64,000 nt of DNA, from the NCBI GenBank assembly GCA_003241785.1, contig QFPW01000016.1:117328-181327 (forward strand), in the 5' to 3' direction. Below, one piece after another: positions 9,371-18,197 of the stretch; position 1 is the stretch's first letter, and each line of letters starts with the position of its first letter. The DNA comes from Rhodovulum sulfidophilum (GTDB lineage: Bacteria > Pseudomonadota > Alphaproteobacteria > Rhodobacterales > Rhodobacteraceae). The translations under genes were made by a program, and so were the position numbers. The notes beneath the pieces were generated by a model. It was not told the origin of the DNA. It made no database searches and saw only the letters and a list, made by a program, of their open reading frames with translations.

Positions 9371-10735
9371 ATGGATCGCGTGATCAGGGGCACCGTCGTC
9401 ACGCCCGGGGCGGTGATCGAACAGGGCTGGGTGGCGGTCGCCGGGGGCCGGATCGCCGCGGTCGGCGCGGGCGCCGCGCCCGGGGCGGCGATCGTGGACG
9501 ACCGGGGCGACGCGCTCATCCTGCCGGGCGCGGTCGACGGCCAGACCCATGCGACGAGCTACAAGGGGCTCGCGGGCATCGCCGATACCACCCGCTCGGC
9601 GGTCGCGGGCGGCGTCACCACGCTCGTCGACATGCCCTATGACAATCCCGAGCCGCTCGACCGGCCGGAGCGGCTTGCCGCCAAGGTCGCGGCGATCGCC
9701 ACGCACGCGCACGCCGACATGGCGCTTTACGGCACCGCGACGCGCGAGACCGGGACCGCGCATCTCGCGGCGCTGATCGAAGGCGGCGTGGTCGCCTTCA
9801 AGATCTCGTCCTTCGAGAGCGATCCGGTCCGCTTTCCCCGGATCGGCGCCGACCTGACGCTCGACCTTCTCGAGGCGCTCGCGCCGACCGGCCTGCCGCT
9901 CGGGCTGCACAACGAGGATCAGGAGATCGTGCGCGCCCGCGTCGCGGCGGCGCGGGCGGATGGCCGCAACGGGATCGCGGCGCACGCGGACTCGCGGCCC
10001 GAGGCGGCGGAGCTCGCGGCGACGGGACAGTTCCTCGCGCTCGGCCTCGCGACCGGCGCGCACGCGCATCCGGTGCATCTGACGACCGAGGCGGGCTTTC
10101 GCCTGACGCGCGCCTTCGCCGATCTCGGCGCCAGGGCGACGGGCGAGCTCTGCGCGCACTACCTCTGGTTCGACGCGGCGCGCGACGGCGCGCGGCTCGG
10201 GGCGCGGATGAAGGTCAATCCGCCGATCCGGCCCGACGCGATCGAGGGGCTCTGGCGCGCGCTCGGGGAGGGGCTCGTCGCCCTCGTCTCCTCGGACCAT
10301 TCGAGCTGGCCGATCGACAACAAGCTCACCGCCTCGATCTTCGACGCGGGCGCCGGCGTGCCTGGGCTGGAGACGCTGGTGCCGGGCTTCTTCACCGCCG
10401 CCGAGGCGCGCGGGCTCGACGCGGCCGCGCTGACGGCCGAGTACCTCGCGGCGCGCCCCGCGCGGTTCTTCGGGATCGACGACCGCAAGGGCGCGATCGT
10501 GGTCGGGCGCGACGCCGACCTGATCGCGCTCGAGCGCGGCGCCTTCGTCTGGGACGAGGCGGCGGCGCATGACGGGCTGAACTGGAGCCCGTTCCACGGT
10601 CTCGGCTTCACGGTCCGTGTCGCCGCGACCTGGCTGCGCGGCGCCCCGGCCTGGGACGGGGCGGACATCGTGAACACCGCCGGGAGCGGGCGCCACGTCA
10701 GGCGCGCAACGGCCGGCTGGTATGGGAGGGACTGA
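9371..10735 (+). CDS. Dihydropyrimidinase/allantoinase-like amidohydrolase
   Basis: A 454-residue amidohydrolase-superfamily protein of the dihydroorotase, hydantoinase and allantoinase branch, which opens cyclic amide rings. Most metal-site residues are visible: K144 (AFKISS, candidate carboxylated lysine), H180 (LHNED), H236 (PVHLTT) and D309 (SSDHSS). The N-terminal HxH metal motif is changed to Q58-T59-H60 (DGQTHAT), so one ligand of the usual two-metal site is missing. It follows the racemase by 3 bases and precedes the DapA-like gene by 3. The substrate is unknown; an altered or mononuclear metal centre is possible. Confidence 0.82.
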   Translation: MDRVIRGTVVTPGAVIEQGWVAVAGGRIAAVGAGAAPGAAIVDDRGDALILPGAVDGQTHATSYKGLAGIADTTRSAVAGGVTTLVDMPYDNPEPLDRPERLAAKVAAIATHAHADMALYGTATRETGTAHLAALIEGGVVAFKISSFESDPVRFPRIGADLTLDLLEALAPTGLPLGLHNEDQEIVRARVAAARADGRNGIAAHADSRPEAAELAATGQFLALGLATGAHAHPVHLTTEAGFRLTRAFADLGARATGELCAHYLWFDAARDGARLGARMKVNPPIRPDAIEGLWRALGEGLVALVSSDHSSWPIDNKLTASIFDAGAGVPGLETLVPGFFTAAEARGLDAAALTAEYLAARPARFFGIDDRKGAIVVGRDADLIALERGAFVWDEAAAHDGLNWSPFHGLGFTVRVAATWLRGAPAWDGADIVNTAGSGRHVRRATAGWYGRD

Positions 10736-10738
10736 GCC

Positions 10739-11665
10739 ATGACGAGACTGACCGAAGCCGCGAAGGGGGTCTTCGTCATCTCGGTGACGCCGTTCGACGA
10801 GCGCGGCGCGCTCGATCTCGAAAGCCTCGACCGGGTGACGGACTTCTACCTCGAGGCCGGCGCCGACGGGCTCACCATCCTCGGCATGATGGGCGAGGCG
10901 CAGAAGCTCACCCCGGCGGAATCGCTGCGCGTCATCGACCGCGTGATCGCGCGCGCGGGCGGCAAGCCGGTCGTGGTCGGCGTCTCGGCGCCGGGGCTCG
11001 CCGCGCTCGCCGAGCTGGGCCAGGAGGCGATGGCGCATGGCGCCGCCGGCGTCATGGTGGCGCCGCCGATGGCGCTGCGCACCGACGCGCAAATCCTCGG
11101 CTACTACCGGCAGGCCTGCGGCTTTCTCGGCGCCGACGTGCCGGTCGTGCTGCAGGATTTCCCGCTCGCGACGACGGTTCAGATCAGCGACGAGCTGCTC
11201 GGGCGGATCATCGACGCCGTGCCCCAGATCGTGATGCTGAAGCACGAGGACTGGCCGGGGCTCGCCAAGATCTCGGCGCTGCGGGCGGCCGAGGCCGGGG
11301 GCCGGCGCCGGATCTCGGTGCTCTGCGGCAACGGCGGCGTGTTCCTGCCCGAGGAGATGGCGCGCGGCGCGGACGGGGCCATGACCGGCTTCGGCTTCCC
11401 CGAGATGCTGGTCCAGGTGGTCGACCTCGCCGGCCGGGGCGAGATGGAACGCGCGCGCGATCTCTTCGACGCCTATCTGCCGCTCGTGCGCTACGAGCAG
11501 CAGCCCGGCGTCGGGCTCGCGGTGCGCAAGCATGTGCTCGCGAAGCGTGGCGCGATCGCCTCGGCGGCGCAGCGCGCGCCCGGCGCGATGCTCGACGCGC
11601 CGACCCGGGCCGAGGTGGACGCGCTGATCGCGCGGCAGGAACGACGACTGCGGGAACTCGACTGA
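10739..11665 (+). CDS. DapA/N-acetylneuraminate-lyase family aldolase
   Basis: A 308-residue class I aldolase-fold protein of the dihydrodipicolinate synthase family. The Schiff-base lysine is K168 (VMLKHE). The GTTGE pyruvate-binding loop reads GMMGE (residues 49-53) and the usual active-site Tyr of the YNxP motif is Gln139 (LQDFP), so it is unlikely to be true DapA. Such relatives in catabolic operons cleave or condense 2-oxo acids such as pyruvate adducts. It overlaps the downstream SDR gene by one base (TGATG). No lysine-biosynthesis gene is nearby, which also argues for a catabolic role. Confidence 0.85.
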   Translation: MTRLTEAAKGVFVISVTPFDERGALDLESLDRVTDFYLEAGADGLTILGMMGEAQKLTPAESLRVIDRVIARAGGKPVVVGVSAPGLAALAELGQEAMAHGAAGVMVAPPMALRTDAQILGYYRQACGFLGADVPVVLQDFPLATTVQISDELLGRIIDAVPQIVMLKHEDWPGLAKISALRAAEAGGRRRISVLCGNGGVFLPEEMARGADGAMTGFGFPEMLVQVVDLAGRGEMERARDLFDAYLPLVRYEQQPGVGLAVRKHVLAKRGAIASAAQRAPGAMLDAPTRAEVDALIARQERRLRELD

Positions 11666-12429
11666 TGGATTACGGATTCTCGGGCCGCAAGGCCCTGGTG
11701 CTCGGCGCGAGCCGGGGTCTCGGCGCGGCCTCGGCGAAGCTGCTGGCCGGGGAGGGGGCGACGGTCTTCGCCGCCGCGCGGGACACAGCCGCGGTGGCCG
11801 ACTGGGCGGGCGACCTGCCGGTGACGCCGGTGGCGCTCGACCTCGCCGATCCCGAAAGCGTGGCCGCGGTCGGCGCCGCGATGGCCGCCGAGGGGATCGA
11901 CATCCTCGTCAACAACTGCGGCGGCCCCGCGGCCGGTCCGGCGGCGGGCCAGGGCCCGGCGGCGTGGCAGGCGGCCTTCGCGGCGATGGCGACCTCGGTC
12001 TTCGCGCTGACCGACGCGCTCCTTCCCGGCATGATCGCGCGCGGCTTCGGCCGGGTGATCACGATCGGCTCCTCCGGCGTGGTGGCGCCGATCCCGAATC
12101 TCGCGCTCTCGAACGGGGTGCGCGGCGCGGTCGCCGGCTGGTCGAAGACGCTCGCGGCCGAGGTGGCGGCGCGGGGCGTCACGGTCAACATGGTGCTGCC
12201 GGGGCGGATCGCCACCGACCGGGTGCGCGCGCTCGACGAAGGCAAGGCGAAGCGGACCGGCGTGGCGCTCGACGCGGTCGAGGCGGAGAGCCGGGCGGCG
12301 ATCCCGGCCGGGCGCTATGGCCGGCCCGAGGAATTCGCCGCGGTGGTCGCCTTTCTCGCGAGCGCGCAGGCGAGCTACGTCACGGGCTCGATGCTGCGCG
12401 CCGACGGCGGGCTCCTGCGCAACCTCTGA
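11665..12429 (+). CDS. Short-chain dehydrogenase/reductase-like protein lacking the YxxxK pair
   Basis: A 254-residue SDR fold with the dinucleotide-binding GASRGLG (residues 14-20), NNCGG at 83-87 and a Ser near 136-137. Where classical SDRs have the catalytic Tyr and Lys (YxxxK) this protein has S149 and R153 (SNGVR). A group of 3-oxoacyl-ACP-reductase-like SDRs with this change is known in databases and its chemistry is unclear. It is the last gene of the operon; the terminator at 12455-12484 follows. It may still bind NAD(P)H and reduce a substrate by a different acid, or act as a non-classical enzyme. Confidence 0.82.
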   Translation: MDYGFSGRKALVLGASRGLGAASAKLLAGEGATVFAAARDTAAVADWAGDLPVTPVALDLADPESVAAVGAAMAAEGIDILVNNCGGPAAGPAAGQGPAAWQAAFAAMATSVFALTDALLPGMIARGFGRVITIGSSGVVAPIPNLALSNGVRGAVAGWSKTLAAEVAARGVTVNMVLPGRIATDRVRALDEGKAKRTGVALDAVEAESRAAIPAGRYGRPEEFAAVVAFLASAQASYVTGSMLRADGGLLRNL

Positions 12430-12454
12430 GCGCGCGTCCCTTCCGGTCGCGCGG

Positions 12455-12484
12455 GGCCGCCGGCCGGGTGCCGGCGGCCTTTTT
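12455..12484 (+). terminator. Rho-independent terminator of the 3997-12429 operon
   Basis: GGCCGCCGGC (12455-12464) pairs perfectly with GCCGGCGGCC (12470-12479) across a 5-base loop, followed at once by TTTTT. It lies 26 bases after the SDR stop and just before the end of the convergent creatininase-family gene. Confidence 0.9.
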
Positions 12485-12486
12485 CG

Positions 12487-13371
12487 TCAGCCCTTCGGCC
12501 GCAGCGGCGGCGAGATGAGCGGCGCCCGCGGATCGCGCGCGACGCCGAGGCGGAGCGGGGTCCGCGCGAAGGCGTCGAGATAGGCGGTGAGCGCCGCGAC
12601 CGTCGCCTCGAGCACCGCCGCGCCGATCTCGGGCGTGGCGGCGCCGGGATCGCCGTAGTAGCCGCCGTCGTCGGCCTGGAAGATCGGCGGCCAGCCCCCG
12701 CCATAGGTCGTCACCGGATCGTCGGGATGGCCCGGCGCGATCCAGGGCTGGATCACCCGGGGCGGCAGGCCGCGGGTCGCGGCGAGGATCCGCGCCCGCT
12801 CGGCCGCGCCGGTCAGCGCCATGACGAGCGCCGTCTCCTGCTCGCAGGCATGGCCGCCGCGCCGCAGCGCCCCGGCGAGCAGCGGGATCCAGTCCGGCTC
12901 GCCCGGCACGAAGTAATCGACCATCCCGACCGCCAGCCCGTCGGTCACGAGCTGGCCGCAGAGCGCGCGCAGCGGCGCGCTGTTGCCGCCATGGCCGTTC
13001 ACGAAGAGGACCCGCGGGAAGCCGGCGTCGATGATCGAGCGCGCGGTGTCGGTCAGCACCGCGAGATAGGTCTCGAGCCGGAGGCTGATCGTGCCGGTGA
13101 AGCTCAGGTGGTGCGGCGAGAAGCCGAAGGGGACCACCGGGGCCACCACCACCTCGGCCGCCGTCATCCGCGCGGCGGCGAGCTCGGCGACCGAGGCCGC
13201 GAGCAGCGCGTCGGTCTCGACGGGGAGGAAATCGGCGTGCTGCTCGGTCGCGCCGGTCGGCACGATCACGAGCGCGCCGGCCTCGCGCTTGGCCGCGAGC
13301 TCGGCCCGGGTAAGCTCGGCCCAGATGAAGTCGCGTGGGGCGAAATGGCGGGGCATGGAGGTCATGGTCAT
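12487..13371 (-). CDS. Creatininase family amidohydrolase
   Basis: A 294-residue metal-dependent amidohydrolase of the creatininase family, which hydrolyses cyclic amides such as creatinine or acts on formamidopyrimidine-type compounds. Metal-site motifs: E43-Q44-H45 in GATEQHADF, D54, HGGN (127-130) and the acidic HACEQE (174-179). It is the last gene of a long minus-strand operon, starting 7 bases after the cupin stop. In that context (amine-oxidising flavoenzymes, polar amino-acid transporter) it could open a lactam ring or hydrolyse an amide of the transported compound. True creatininase activity cannot be claimed from sequence. Confidence 0.88.
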   Translation of the reverse strand: MTMTSMPRHFAPRDFIWAELTRAELAAKREAGALVIVPTGATEQHADFLPVETDALLAASVAELAAARMTAAEVVVAPVVPFGFSPHHLSFTGTISLRLETYLAVLTDTARSIIDAGFPRVLFVNGHGGNSAPLRALCGQLVTDGLAVGMVDYFVPGEPDWIPLLAGALRRGGHACEQETALVMALTGAAERARILAATRGLPPRVIQPWIAPGHPDDPVTTYGGGWPPIFQADDGGYYGDPGAATPEIGAAVLEATVAALTAYLDAFARTPLRLGVARDPRAPLISPPLRPKG

Positions 13372-13378
13372 CGCCCGC

Positions 13379-13744
13379 TCACATGTCGCCCGCTTCCTTG
13401 GACGGGTTCGCGCAGACCGCGATGACCAGTCCCGCCTCGCCGATGATATGCCGGTAGCGGTAGTTGACCGGCAGATACATCGCGTCGCCCGGCTTGAACA
13501 TGTGCTCCTCGCCGGTCGCCTCGACGATCTGCCGCGACCAGCCGTGCAGGCAGTAGAGGATTACCTCGTGCACGCCGTCGCCTTCGACCATCACGTCGAA
13601 ATGCGGCATGTAGGTGGTGATGTGAAACGAGATCGAGGAGCCGTGCAGCTTCTGGGTGATCAGCCGGTGGCTGAACTCCTGGCCCGGGTGGACCCAGGTC
13701 AGCTGCACATCCTCCTGACGGGACCATTGGATCTTGTCGCCCAC
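13379..13744 (-). CDS. Small cupin-domain protein
   Basis: A 121-residue single-domain cupin. The first motif region shows HFDVMVEGDGVHEVILYCL and the second a GDAMYLPVNYRYRHI segment with candidate metal ligands. Such proteins bind a metal and a small molecule, or act as isomerases or dioxygenases, but sequence alone does not say which. It lies between a DAO flavoprotein gene and the creatininase-family gene in the same operon, so it probably acts on the same pathway. AAGGAG lies 6 bases before the start. Confidence 0.75.
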   Translation of the reverse strand: MGDKIQWSRQEDVQLTWVHPGQEFSHRLITQKLHGSSISFHITTYMPHFDVMVEGDGVHEVILYCLHGWSRQIVEATGEEHMFKPGDAMYLPVNYRYRHIIGEAGLVIAVCANPSKEAGDM

Positions 13745-13770
13745 GTCTTTTCTCCTTGGTGTGGGGCGGT

Positions 13771-15066
13771 TCAGCGGAACCGCGCTTCGAACGCGTCGCG
13801 GGCATCCGACCAGGGCAGCCAGAGATGCGGGCCGAGGGTCGAGAACCGGGACAGGGGAAGGGGGCGGGGCGGGGTGACCGGCAGGACGAAATCCGCCTCC
13901 GCCACGCGCCCCGCGAGATAGGGGCCGAGCGCGCGGCCGAGCGCGGTCGTGAGCGCCACGCCCCGGCCGTTGCAGCCGATCGCGGCCTCGAGCCCCGGCG
14001 CGAGGCGCAGCATCCGGGGCAGGAAGTCCGGCGTGCCGGCGATGACGCCGCTCCAGACGTAGTCGGCGCGAAGCTCCGGCAGGCCCGGGATGATCCGCGC
14101 GAGCCGCCGCGTGAAGACCCGCGCCGCCCGGGCGCGCTGGTCGCCGAGGGGCGCCACGAGCCCGCCGGTCACGAGCCGTCCGTCCGGCGACCAGCGCACG
14201 GCGAAGGTGTGGCGCCGGGTGTCGGCGACCGGCGCGCGGTCGGGCAGGAGCGTCGCGCGCGGCCCGTCGGGCAGGACCTGCGTCGCGATCTGGAACACCC
14301 GCGCCGGGATGATCGCGGCGCGGAGCGGGGGCAGCAGGTCGCCGATCAGCGCGTTCGTCGTCATCAGGACGCGGCGCGCGGTGACGGCGCCCCGCGCGGT
14401 CGCGAGCCGCCAGCCGGCGCCCTCGGGCGCGATCGCGGTGACGGGGCTGTCGCCATGGAGCCGCGCGCCGGCGGCGGCCGCGGCCAGCGCGAGGCCGCGC
14501 GCGTAGGCGAGCGGCGTGATCTGGCCGCCGGAGGCGACGCGGATCCCGCCGTGGAAGCCCGGGATGCCGGTCCGCCGCGCCATCTCGGCGGGGTCGAGCC
14601 AGTCGGCGTCGACGCCCGCCTCGCGCAGGCGGGGCAGGCGAAGACGCAGCATCGCGGCCGCCGCGCGCGAATGCGCGGGCTGGAGCCAGCCGGTCCGGAC
14701 CGCGCCGCAGTCGATGCCGAGCCGGTCGATGAGGTCGAAGACGCCGCGCCCCGATCCGGCGACGAGCCGCAGCAGCCGGTCGGCGTGGACCGGCCCGAGC
14801 GCCGCCGTCACCTCGGCGGGGCCGAGCGAGGTCTTGAGGCTCGGCACCACGAAGCCGGTGTTGCGGCCCGAGGCGCCGAAGCCCGGCTGGTGGCTTTCGA
14901 GGAGCAGGACGTCGAGCCCCGCCTCGGTGGCGTGGAGCGCGGCCGAGAGGCCGAGAAAGCCGCCGCCGACGATCGCGAGATCGGCCGTGGCCGCGCCCTC
15001 GAGCGGCGCGACGGGCGGAAGCGGCGGGGAGAGCGCCTCCCAGAGCGATCCGGCGGGTTCGGTCAT
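13771..15066 (-). CDS. FAD-dependent amine/amino-acid oxidoreductase (DAO family, PuuB-like)
   Basis: A 431-residue flavoprotein with GGGFLG (residues 34-39) for FAD and a GFGASGRNTG segment that resembles gamma-glutamylputrescine oxidase and relatives, which oxidise secondary or primary amines to imines. The open frame continues far upstream in this high-GC DNA, but the real start is the ATG at 15066, which overlaps the stop of the previous gene (ATGA). It belongs to the flavoenzyme run 13771-20449. Likely role: dehydrogenation of the C-N bond of the imported compound or of its demethylated product. Whether it uses oxygen or another acceptor is not visible. Confidence 0.85.
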   Translation of the reverse strand: MTEPAGSLWEALSPPLPPVAPLEGAATADLAIVGGGFLGLSAALHATEAGLDVLLLESHQPGFGASGRNTGFVVPSLKTSLGPAEVTAALGPVHADRLLRLVAGSGRGVFDLIDRLGIDCGAVRTGWLQPAHSRAAAAMLRLRLPRLREAGVDADWLDPAEMARRTGIPGFHGGIRVASGGQITPLAYARGLALAAAAAGARLHGDSPVTAIAPEGAGWRLATARGAVTARRVLMTTNALIGDLLPPLRAAIIPARVFQIATQVLPDGPRATLLPDRAPVADTRRHTFAVRWSPDGRLVTGGLVAPLGDQRARAARVFTRRLARIIPGLPELRADYVWSGVIAGTPDFLPRMLRLAPGLEAAIGCNGRGVALTTALGRALGPYLAGRVAEADFVLPVTPPRPLPLSRFSTLGPHLWLPWSDARDAFEARFR

Positions 15067-17024
15067 GCCAGGGCCATCGCGGTCTCGTAGCCTTCGAGGA
15101 TCGCCGCCTCGATGTCGCGCGGCGCGTAGGCGTCGCCGATCACGTGGACGGGCGGGCCGAGGGCGCGGATCGCGGGCAGGAGCGCGTCCTCGGACAGGCC
15201 GGGCAGGACGGCGACGATCGTGTCGTAATGGCGCCGGTCGGTCACGCTCCGCGTGAAGACGTTGTAGAAATCGACCGCGCCGCCGTCGAGCCGCGCGGGC
15301 GTCACCGTCGGCAGGAAGGTCACCCCGGCGCCGAGGCATTCGCGGTAGAAATAGGAGATGTTCTGGATCTCGAGCTTGTCGCCCGCGTGGAAGGCGGCGG
15401 TGGCGAGATCGACGCGCCGGCCGGCGCGCGCGAACATGAGCGCCGCCGCCATGCCCGGGGCGCGGTCGATCTGGTCGATCACGAGCACCCGCGCGCCGAT
15501 CCCTTCGCCGCCCGCCGCCATCGCGGTCACGGCGGCGTCGAGGGTGAGGATCGGCGCGGTCGCCGCGCCCGGCGCGTCGAGCGGGCGGGGGCGGGCGCCG
15601 GTCGCGAGGATGACCTCGGCGGGGGCGCGCGCCGCGATCAGCGCCGGGTCGGCCTCGGTGCCGAGCAGGACCTCGACCCCGAGCGCGGCGAGCCGCGCCG
15701 CCTTGTGCGCGCGCAGCCGGTCCCATTCGCCGCGCCCGTCCGGCAGCGCCGCGAGGATCATCCGCCCGCCGAGCCGGTCGCCGCGCTCGATCAGCGTCAC
15801 CGCGTGGCCGCGCTCGGCGGCGGTGGCCGCCGCCTCCATCCCGGCCGGGCCGCCGCCGATCACGAGGATCGCCCGGGGCTCGGCGACCGGCGCGGCGGCG
15901 GGATAGGTGATCTCGCGCCCGGTCCGGGGCTGGCCGACGCAGGAGATGTGCCGGCCCCGGTAGAGCCGCCCGAAACAGGCCTGCTCGCAGGCGACGCAGG
16001 GCGTGATCTCCGCCGCCCGCCCGAGCCGGGCCTTGCGCGGCAGCGCGGGGTCGGCGATCAGCGCGCGCGCCATGCCCGCCATGTCGGCGTCGCCCGCCGC
16101 GATCATGCCTTCCGCGAATTCGGCGGTGTGGATCCGGGTGCCGTGGATCACCGGCACGTCGACCACGTCGCGGATCCCGCGCGAGACCGCGCGGAACGGG
16201 CCGGGCGGCAGGCCCATGGGCGGCTCGTGCAGCATGTTGGAGACGAGGTCGCCGTCGGTTCCGGCGCTGACGTCGACGAAATCGAGCGCGCCGGCCGCGA
16301 CGAGCAGCGGCGTGATCGCCGCCATGTCGCCGGTGGTGAGCCCTCCCGGCACCAGCTCGTCGCCCGAGCAGCGGATGCCGAGCGGCACGTCGGGGCCGAT
16401 CGCCGCGCGGACCGCCGCGAGGATCTCCATCGCGAAGCGCGCGCGGTTCTCCGCCGCGCCGCCATATTCGTCCTCGCGCCGGTTCGTCAGCGGCGAGAGG
16501 AATTGCTGGACGAGGAGCCCGTGGCCGCAATGGACCTCGATCCCGTCGAGCCCCGCCTCGAGGCAGCGGCGCGCGGCCAGGGCGTGGGCCTCGACGATCA
16601 GCGCGATCTCCTCGCGCGTCATCGCATGGGCGACCTCGCCGTATTTCTGCTCGAAGACCGCGGAGGCCGACCAGACCGGCGTCGGGCGCGCCGAGGTGGC
16701 GAGGCCCATGTGCGAGAGATAGCCGAAGACCCGCGTGCCATGCGCCTGGACCCGTTTCGCGAGCCGCGCGAGGCCGGGGATGATCCGGTCGTCGTAGTTG
16801 CAGAGGAGGCCGGTGATCCCGGGGCTGGACGGATGCACCTGCTGCGAGCCGAGCATGATGAGCCCGACCTCGCCTCGCGCGCGCTCCTCGTAGTAGGCGA
16901 TGAGCCGGTCGTTCGGGGTGCCGTCGGTCGGCATGCCGGTGCCATGGCCGGTCAGCGCCACGCGGTTTCGGATCTCGAGCTTGCCGAGCGTGATCGGCTC
17001 GAGGAGGCGCGGGAAGGCGGTCAT
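15063..17024 (-). CDS. Old-yellow-enzyme/Fe-S flavoprotein (2,4-dienoyl-CoA reductase / trimethylamine-dehydrogenase family)
   Basis: A 653-residue two-part flavoprotein: an FMN-binding TIM barrel (residues 5-340, with HCGHGLLVQQFLSP at 165-178), a [4Fe-4S] motif C343-x2-C346-x3-C350-x11-C362, and a C-terminal FAD/NAD domain with GGGPAG at about 390-395. This architecture occurs in trimethylamine and dimethylamine dehydrogenases, N-methylproline demethylase and 2,4-dienoyl-CoA reductase. Next to two DAO-family amine oxidases and an amino-acid transporter, N-demethylation of an N-methylated amino compound is more likely than fatty-acid metabolism. It overlaps the downstream DAO gene by ATGA. 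Confidence 0.87.
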   Translation of the reverse strand: MTAFPRLLEPITLGKLEIRNRVALTGHGTGMPTDGTPNDRLIAYYEERARGEVGLIMLGSQQVHPSSPGITGLLCNYDDRIIPGLARLAKRVQAHGTRVFGYLSHMGLATSARPTPVWSASAVFEQKYGEVAHAMTREEIALIVEAHALAARRCLEAGLDGIEVHCGHGLLVQQFLSPLTNRREDEYGGAAENRARFAMEILAAVRAAIGPDVPLGIRCSGDELVPGGLTTGDMAAITPLLVAAGALDFVDVSAGTDGDLVSNMLHEPPMGLPPGPFRAVSRGIRDVVDVPVIHGTRIHTAEFAEGMIAAGDADMAGMARALIADPALPRKARLGRAAEITPCVACEQACFGRLYRGRHISCVGQPRTGREITYPAAAPVAEPRAILVIGGGPAGMEAAATAAERGHAVTLIERGDRLGGRMILAALPDGRGEWDRLRAHKAARLAALGVEVLLGTEADPALIAARAPAEVILATGARPRPLDAPGAATAPILTLDAAVTAMAAGGEGIGARVLVIDQIDRAPGMAAALMFARAGRRVDLATAAFHAGDKLEIQNISYFYRECLGAGVTFLPTVTPARLDGGAVDFYNVFTRSVTDRRHYDTIVAVLPGLSEDALLPAIRALGPPVHVIGDAYAPRDIEAAILEGYETAMALA

Positions 17025-17027
17025 GGC

Positions 17028-18197
17028 TCAGGCGACCGCGAGGATCGGCTCGGCGCGGAACCGCGCGAGCGCCGCCGGGTCGCCGCCGTCGAGCCGGTGT
17101 GGATCGAAGGGCGCGAGGAGCTTGGGCCCGCCGCCCGCCACGTCCTCCGCGACCGCCTCGCCGACCGCGGGCGAGATCTGGAAGCCGTGGTTGGAAAAGC
17201 CGCAGGCGAGGTAAAGCCCGGGGATCCGCGTCCGGCCGATCAGCGGATCGCCGTCCGGCGACTGCGCCTCGGCGCCGGCCCAGCTCTGGTTGAGCTTGAG
17301 CCCCGCGAGCCGGGGCAGCACCGCGACGCCCTCCGACCATTGCGCGGCGACATGCGCGTCGACCGGCCGGGCGGCGAGGCCCGCGCCGGTCGGCTCGGCG
17401 TACCAGCGCCCGCCGAGCATGAACTGGCCGGAGCGAAGCTGCTTCAGCGAGAGGTTGCGCCCGACGCCGGTCACCGTCGGGCCGAGGATGTCGCGCGGGG
17501 CGGGGTCCGACACGAGCATGGTGAGCGCGCGCCAGCGCAGCGGAAGCGCGAGGCCGAGCGGCGCGACGAGCCCGGCGCTCCAGGCGCCGGCCGCGACGAT
17601 CACCAGCCCCGCGTCGAGTGGCGCGCCCCCGACCATGACGCCCGCGACGCCGTCGCCGGAGCGGGCGAGCGCGACCGGGGCGCCGAGACGGACCGCGCCG
17701 CCGAGGCCGCGGAAGGCGTCGAGCGCGGCGCGCGCGACCCGGCCCGGATGCGCCTGCCCGTCGCCGGGCGTCCAGACCCCGGCGACGGCGCGCGGGGTCA
17801 GCTCCGGCGCGACGGCGCGCAGATCGGCGCCCTCGAGCCAGCGGATGTCGATGCCGGCGGCGCGGTCCGCGGCGAGCCGGGCCCGCAGGGCGGGCAGTTC
17901 GCTCTCCCGCTCCGCGATGTGGAGATGTCCGCCGAACCCCGCTTCGAGATCGGCGCCGAGTTCCTCCGCCAGTCCGGGCCAGCGCGCGCCGGCCCGGAGC
18001 GTCAGCGGCTGGTCGGCCGCGCTCCGGCCCTGCCTGCGCAGGCCACCGGCGCTCGCCCAGGTGGCGGTCGGCGCGCTGGCCGCGGCGGGGGCGGGATCGG
18101 CCAGCGTCACGCGCGCCCCGGCCCGCGCGAGATGCCAGGCGATCATCGTCCCGATGATCCCCGCGCCGGCGACGACGACGTCGGGACGCGCGCTCAT
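17028..18197 (-). CDS. FAD-dependent oxidoreductase (DAO family, glycine/sarcosine-oxidase-like)
   Basis: A 389-residue DAO-fold flavoprotein with GAGIIG at residues 11-16 and the family C-terminal segment with GFSNHGFQISPAVGE. Related enzymes oxidise glycine, sarcosine, D-amino acids or N-methyl amino acids. It is distinct from the PuuB-like protein encoded two genes on, so the operon has two separate DAO enzymes. The start overlaps the GMC gene's stop by ATGA, and the OYE gene follows 3 bases after its own stop. Confidence 0.86.
   Translation of the reverse strand: MSARPDVVVAGAGIIGTMIAWHLARAGARVTLADPAPAAASAPTATWASAGGLRRQGRSAADQPLTLRAGARWPGLAEELGADLEAGFGGHLHIAERESELPALRARLAADRAAGIDIRWLEGADLRAVAPELTPRAVAGVWTPGDGQAHPGRVARAALDAFRGLGGAVRLGAPVALARSGDGVAGVMVGGAPLDAGLVIVAAGAWSAGLVAPLGLALPLRWRALTMLVSDPAPRDILGPTVTGVGRNLSLKQLRSGQFMLGGRWYAEPTGAGLAARPVDAHVAAQWSEGVAVLPRLAGLKLNQSWAGAEAQSPDGDPLIGRTRIPGLYLACGFSNHGFQISPAVGEAVAEDVAGGGPKLLAPFDPHRLDGGDPAALARFRAEPILAVA

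Noticed and set aside
8702..11533. A 943-codon minus-strand open frame
   Set aside because: Antisense shadow of racemase, amidohydrolase and DapA-like genes.
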